DNA from: an uncultured Beijerinckiaceae bacterium
GTDB taxonomy: Bacteria > Pseudomonadota > Alphaproteobacteria > Rhizobiales > Beijerinckiaceae
Length of the DNA: 6,726 nucleotides
Direction of reading: 5' to 3'
Assembly: GCA_937863205.1 (NCBI GenBank)
Contig: CALMGA010000191.1
Span: forward strand, 1-6,726
Below the pieces are notes generated by a model. It did no database searches. It worked only from the letters and a program-made list of their open reading frames with translations, and was not told the origin of the DNA. This document shows, one piece after another, positions 5,669-6,726 of this stretch. Made by a program: the position numbers and the translations under genes. Numbering within the stretch: position 1 is the stretch's first letter; each line of letters starts with the position of its first letter.

Positions 5669-5863
5669 CTTGTCCTCCGGGGTTGTCGGCAGTCTCCTGC
5701 CCCTCACCGCATGCCTCCCGGCCGCACCGTTCCCTCGCTGCCGTTCATCCTTCTGCTCCACCGCCGTCCCGGCCGTTCTCTCGGCAGTGCGCTAGGCGTC
5801 GGCATGCCGAGCCATCGCGCGGGCCCTGTCACCAGCACCGCCGCCGCCCCGAGCCGTTGCTGG
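5669..5863. other. Spacer upstream of the 213-aa gene, possibly degraded coding sequence
   Basis: On the minus strand one frame here reads YDQQRLGAAAVLVTGPARWLGMP, which looks coding-like and follows the small ORF ending at 5864, but in a shifted frame. Together they could be one frameshifted gene of unknown kind. The remainder is Arg/Pro-rich in all frames and carries no recognisable signal apart from the ribosome site at 5674-5678. Confidence 0.3.
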
Positions 5864-5998
5864 TCATAGGTCCGCCGCGCCCGCAGGCTCGGCCGAGACC
5901 GGCGGCGCCGGCGACGCGCGCAGCGCCAGCACCTCGCGTCGGCCGCTCTCCACCCGGGGCTCGACGAGCTCCAAGCGGCCCGCGATGGTGCGGAACAC
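5864..5998 (-). CDS. Possible small ORF (44 aa) or remnant after the AAA+ gene
   Basis: After the TGA of the AAA+ gene the same frame stays open and reads VFRTIAGRLELVEPRVESG-RREVLALRASPAPPV and on to a TGA at 5864. Third codon positions are almost all G or C, as in true genes here. A start at GTG 5998 is possible but has no ribosome site. It could be a small protein, the start of a gene frameshifted near 5870, or a former extension of the AAA+ protein beyond a nonsense codon. I do not recognise it. Confidence 0.3.
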   Translation of the reverse strand: MFRTIAGRLELVEPRVESGRREVLALRASPAPPVSAEPAGAADL

Positions 5999-6013
5999 CG
6001 ACGTGCGCAGGCG

Positions 6014-6726
6014 TCACGGCGCGAAGCCGACGGGGTTGCGGAAGCCGCCCTCGCGCGAGCTGCCGGCCGCGAGCGCGACGGCGCGCAGCACGTCGTCGGG
6101 GGTGAGCGCGTCGCATCCGGCCGCGGCGGCATAGCCGAGCGCCAGGGCGACGATGCGCTTCAGCCGCCGCGGGGTGTGCCGGGCGAGCTGCTCGCGCACC
6201 GCGCTGGCGAGCACGGCCGCGAAGTGCTCGCCGTGGGGGGCACGCACCGCGGCGTAGATGCCGTCGACGATGGTGGCGAGCTGCGTTCGGGTGGGGTCGG
6301 GCACCGCCATCACCAGCATGCGGTCGAGGATGGACGACGGCAGGCCCGCGGTGCCGTTGGCGGCCGCGATCCACAGCACGTGGTCGGCGCGCAGCGGCAG
6401 CTCCAGGAAGTCGTCGGTGAACTCGCGGGCGTTCTCCTCCTCGAGCAGGCTGTGGAACACGTCGTAGGGTTGGTCGTGCGAGCCCAGCGCCGGCGCCTTC
6501 TCGAACTCGTCGAGCACGATGATCGGCGAGGCCGTCGGGCTGGCGAGCAGCGTCTCGGCGATCCTGCCGATCCGGGCGCCGCGCCACGAGGTGTTCAGTC
6601 CGCGCAGGCGCTAGGTGTCGAGCATGTTGAGGGGCAGGGACTCGCTCGTCGTGTCGAGCGCTGCGGCGAGGCGCTTCAAAGCCCAGGTCTTGCCGATGCC
6701 GGGCGCACCGACGAGCAGCACCGGGG
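6014..6726 (-). pseudogene. AAA+ ATPase with an in-frame TAG, 5' end beyond the window
   Basis: The frame enters at the right edge as PVLLVGAPGIGKTW, a complete Walker A motif (6709-6686). It reads to NMLDT, meets TAG at 6613-6611, and stays open in the same frame to TGA at 6014. Beyond the TAG come Walker B (IIVLDEFEK, acidic pair at 6511-6506), sensor 1 (LWIAAANGT, N at 6358), a likely arginine finger (SSILDRM, R at 6322) and a sensor-2-like segment (HTPRRLKRIV). The order and spacing are those of one Lon-like AAA+ module that couples ATP hydrolysis to remodelling a protein or nucleic-acid partner. The partner is not known. The TAG separates Walker A from all other motifs. It could come from CAG by one base change, so this is a nonsense mutation or a sequence error. 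The C-terminus GFRNPVGFAP looks natural. Confidence 0.82.

Noticed and set aside
4827..5869. Overlapping open frames on both strands across the 213-aa gene
   Set aside because: They lack ribosome sites and domain features; the frame from 5668 has a good ribosome site and a balanced protein composition.
1..6726. CRISPR array, tRNA or rRNA genes
   Set aside because: No regularly spaced repeats, cloverleaf or rRNA-like sequence was found by eye; a covariance-model scan would be decisive.

Overview
The window comes from a GC-rich chromosome, probably a proteobacterium. The large integrase and the Mrr protein look most like alphaproteobacterial accessory genes, but that placement is an inference from protein style only. 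It is an eroded mobile island: an integrase, a restriction gene, two IS630-family elements and a broken AAA+ gene. At least four reading frames are disrupted.

Layout from left to right. Bases 1-54 are the 3' end of one IS630-family element (plus strand). Next, on the minus strand, is the first 180 codons of a large tyrosine integrase (592 down to 53), running into that element. A 291-base spacer follows, holding a hairpin and a terminator-like stem. Then come an intact minus-strand mrr gene (1825-884) and a short open 3' remnant just upstream of it (1951-1835). A complete IS630-family element (1951-3113, minus strand) comes next. The rest of the integrase lies on the plus strand beyond it (3114-4639), with a frame change near 3509. 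Bases 4640-5026 hold no gene I can support. The right end is a minus-strand block: a AAA+ ATPase gene running in from the right edge with an internal TAG, a possible 44-residue ORF, and a 213-residue protein of unknown function.

The main result is that the two integrase pieces fit together. The minus-strand piece ends in the codon c-TA at the left element, and the plus-strand piece begins g-cc-gcc right after the right element. Joined, they rebuild an IS630 target CTAG, keep the reading frame, and give a continuous protein (TDAAVL/AARGLPDEL). The simplest history is that an IS630-family element entered the integrase gene at CTAG, a second copy lay in inverted orientation nearby, and recombination between the copies inverted the mrr-bearing 1.9 kb between them. 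The ancestral order would be: truncated gene, mrr, integrase, all in one direction, which is a typical integrase-linked defence cargo.

Of the recognised functions, only Mrr looks intact. The integrase is split and frameshifted, the transposase has a 28-bp tandem duplication cutting its C-terminus, and the AAA+ gene has an in-frame stop.
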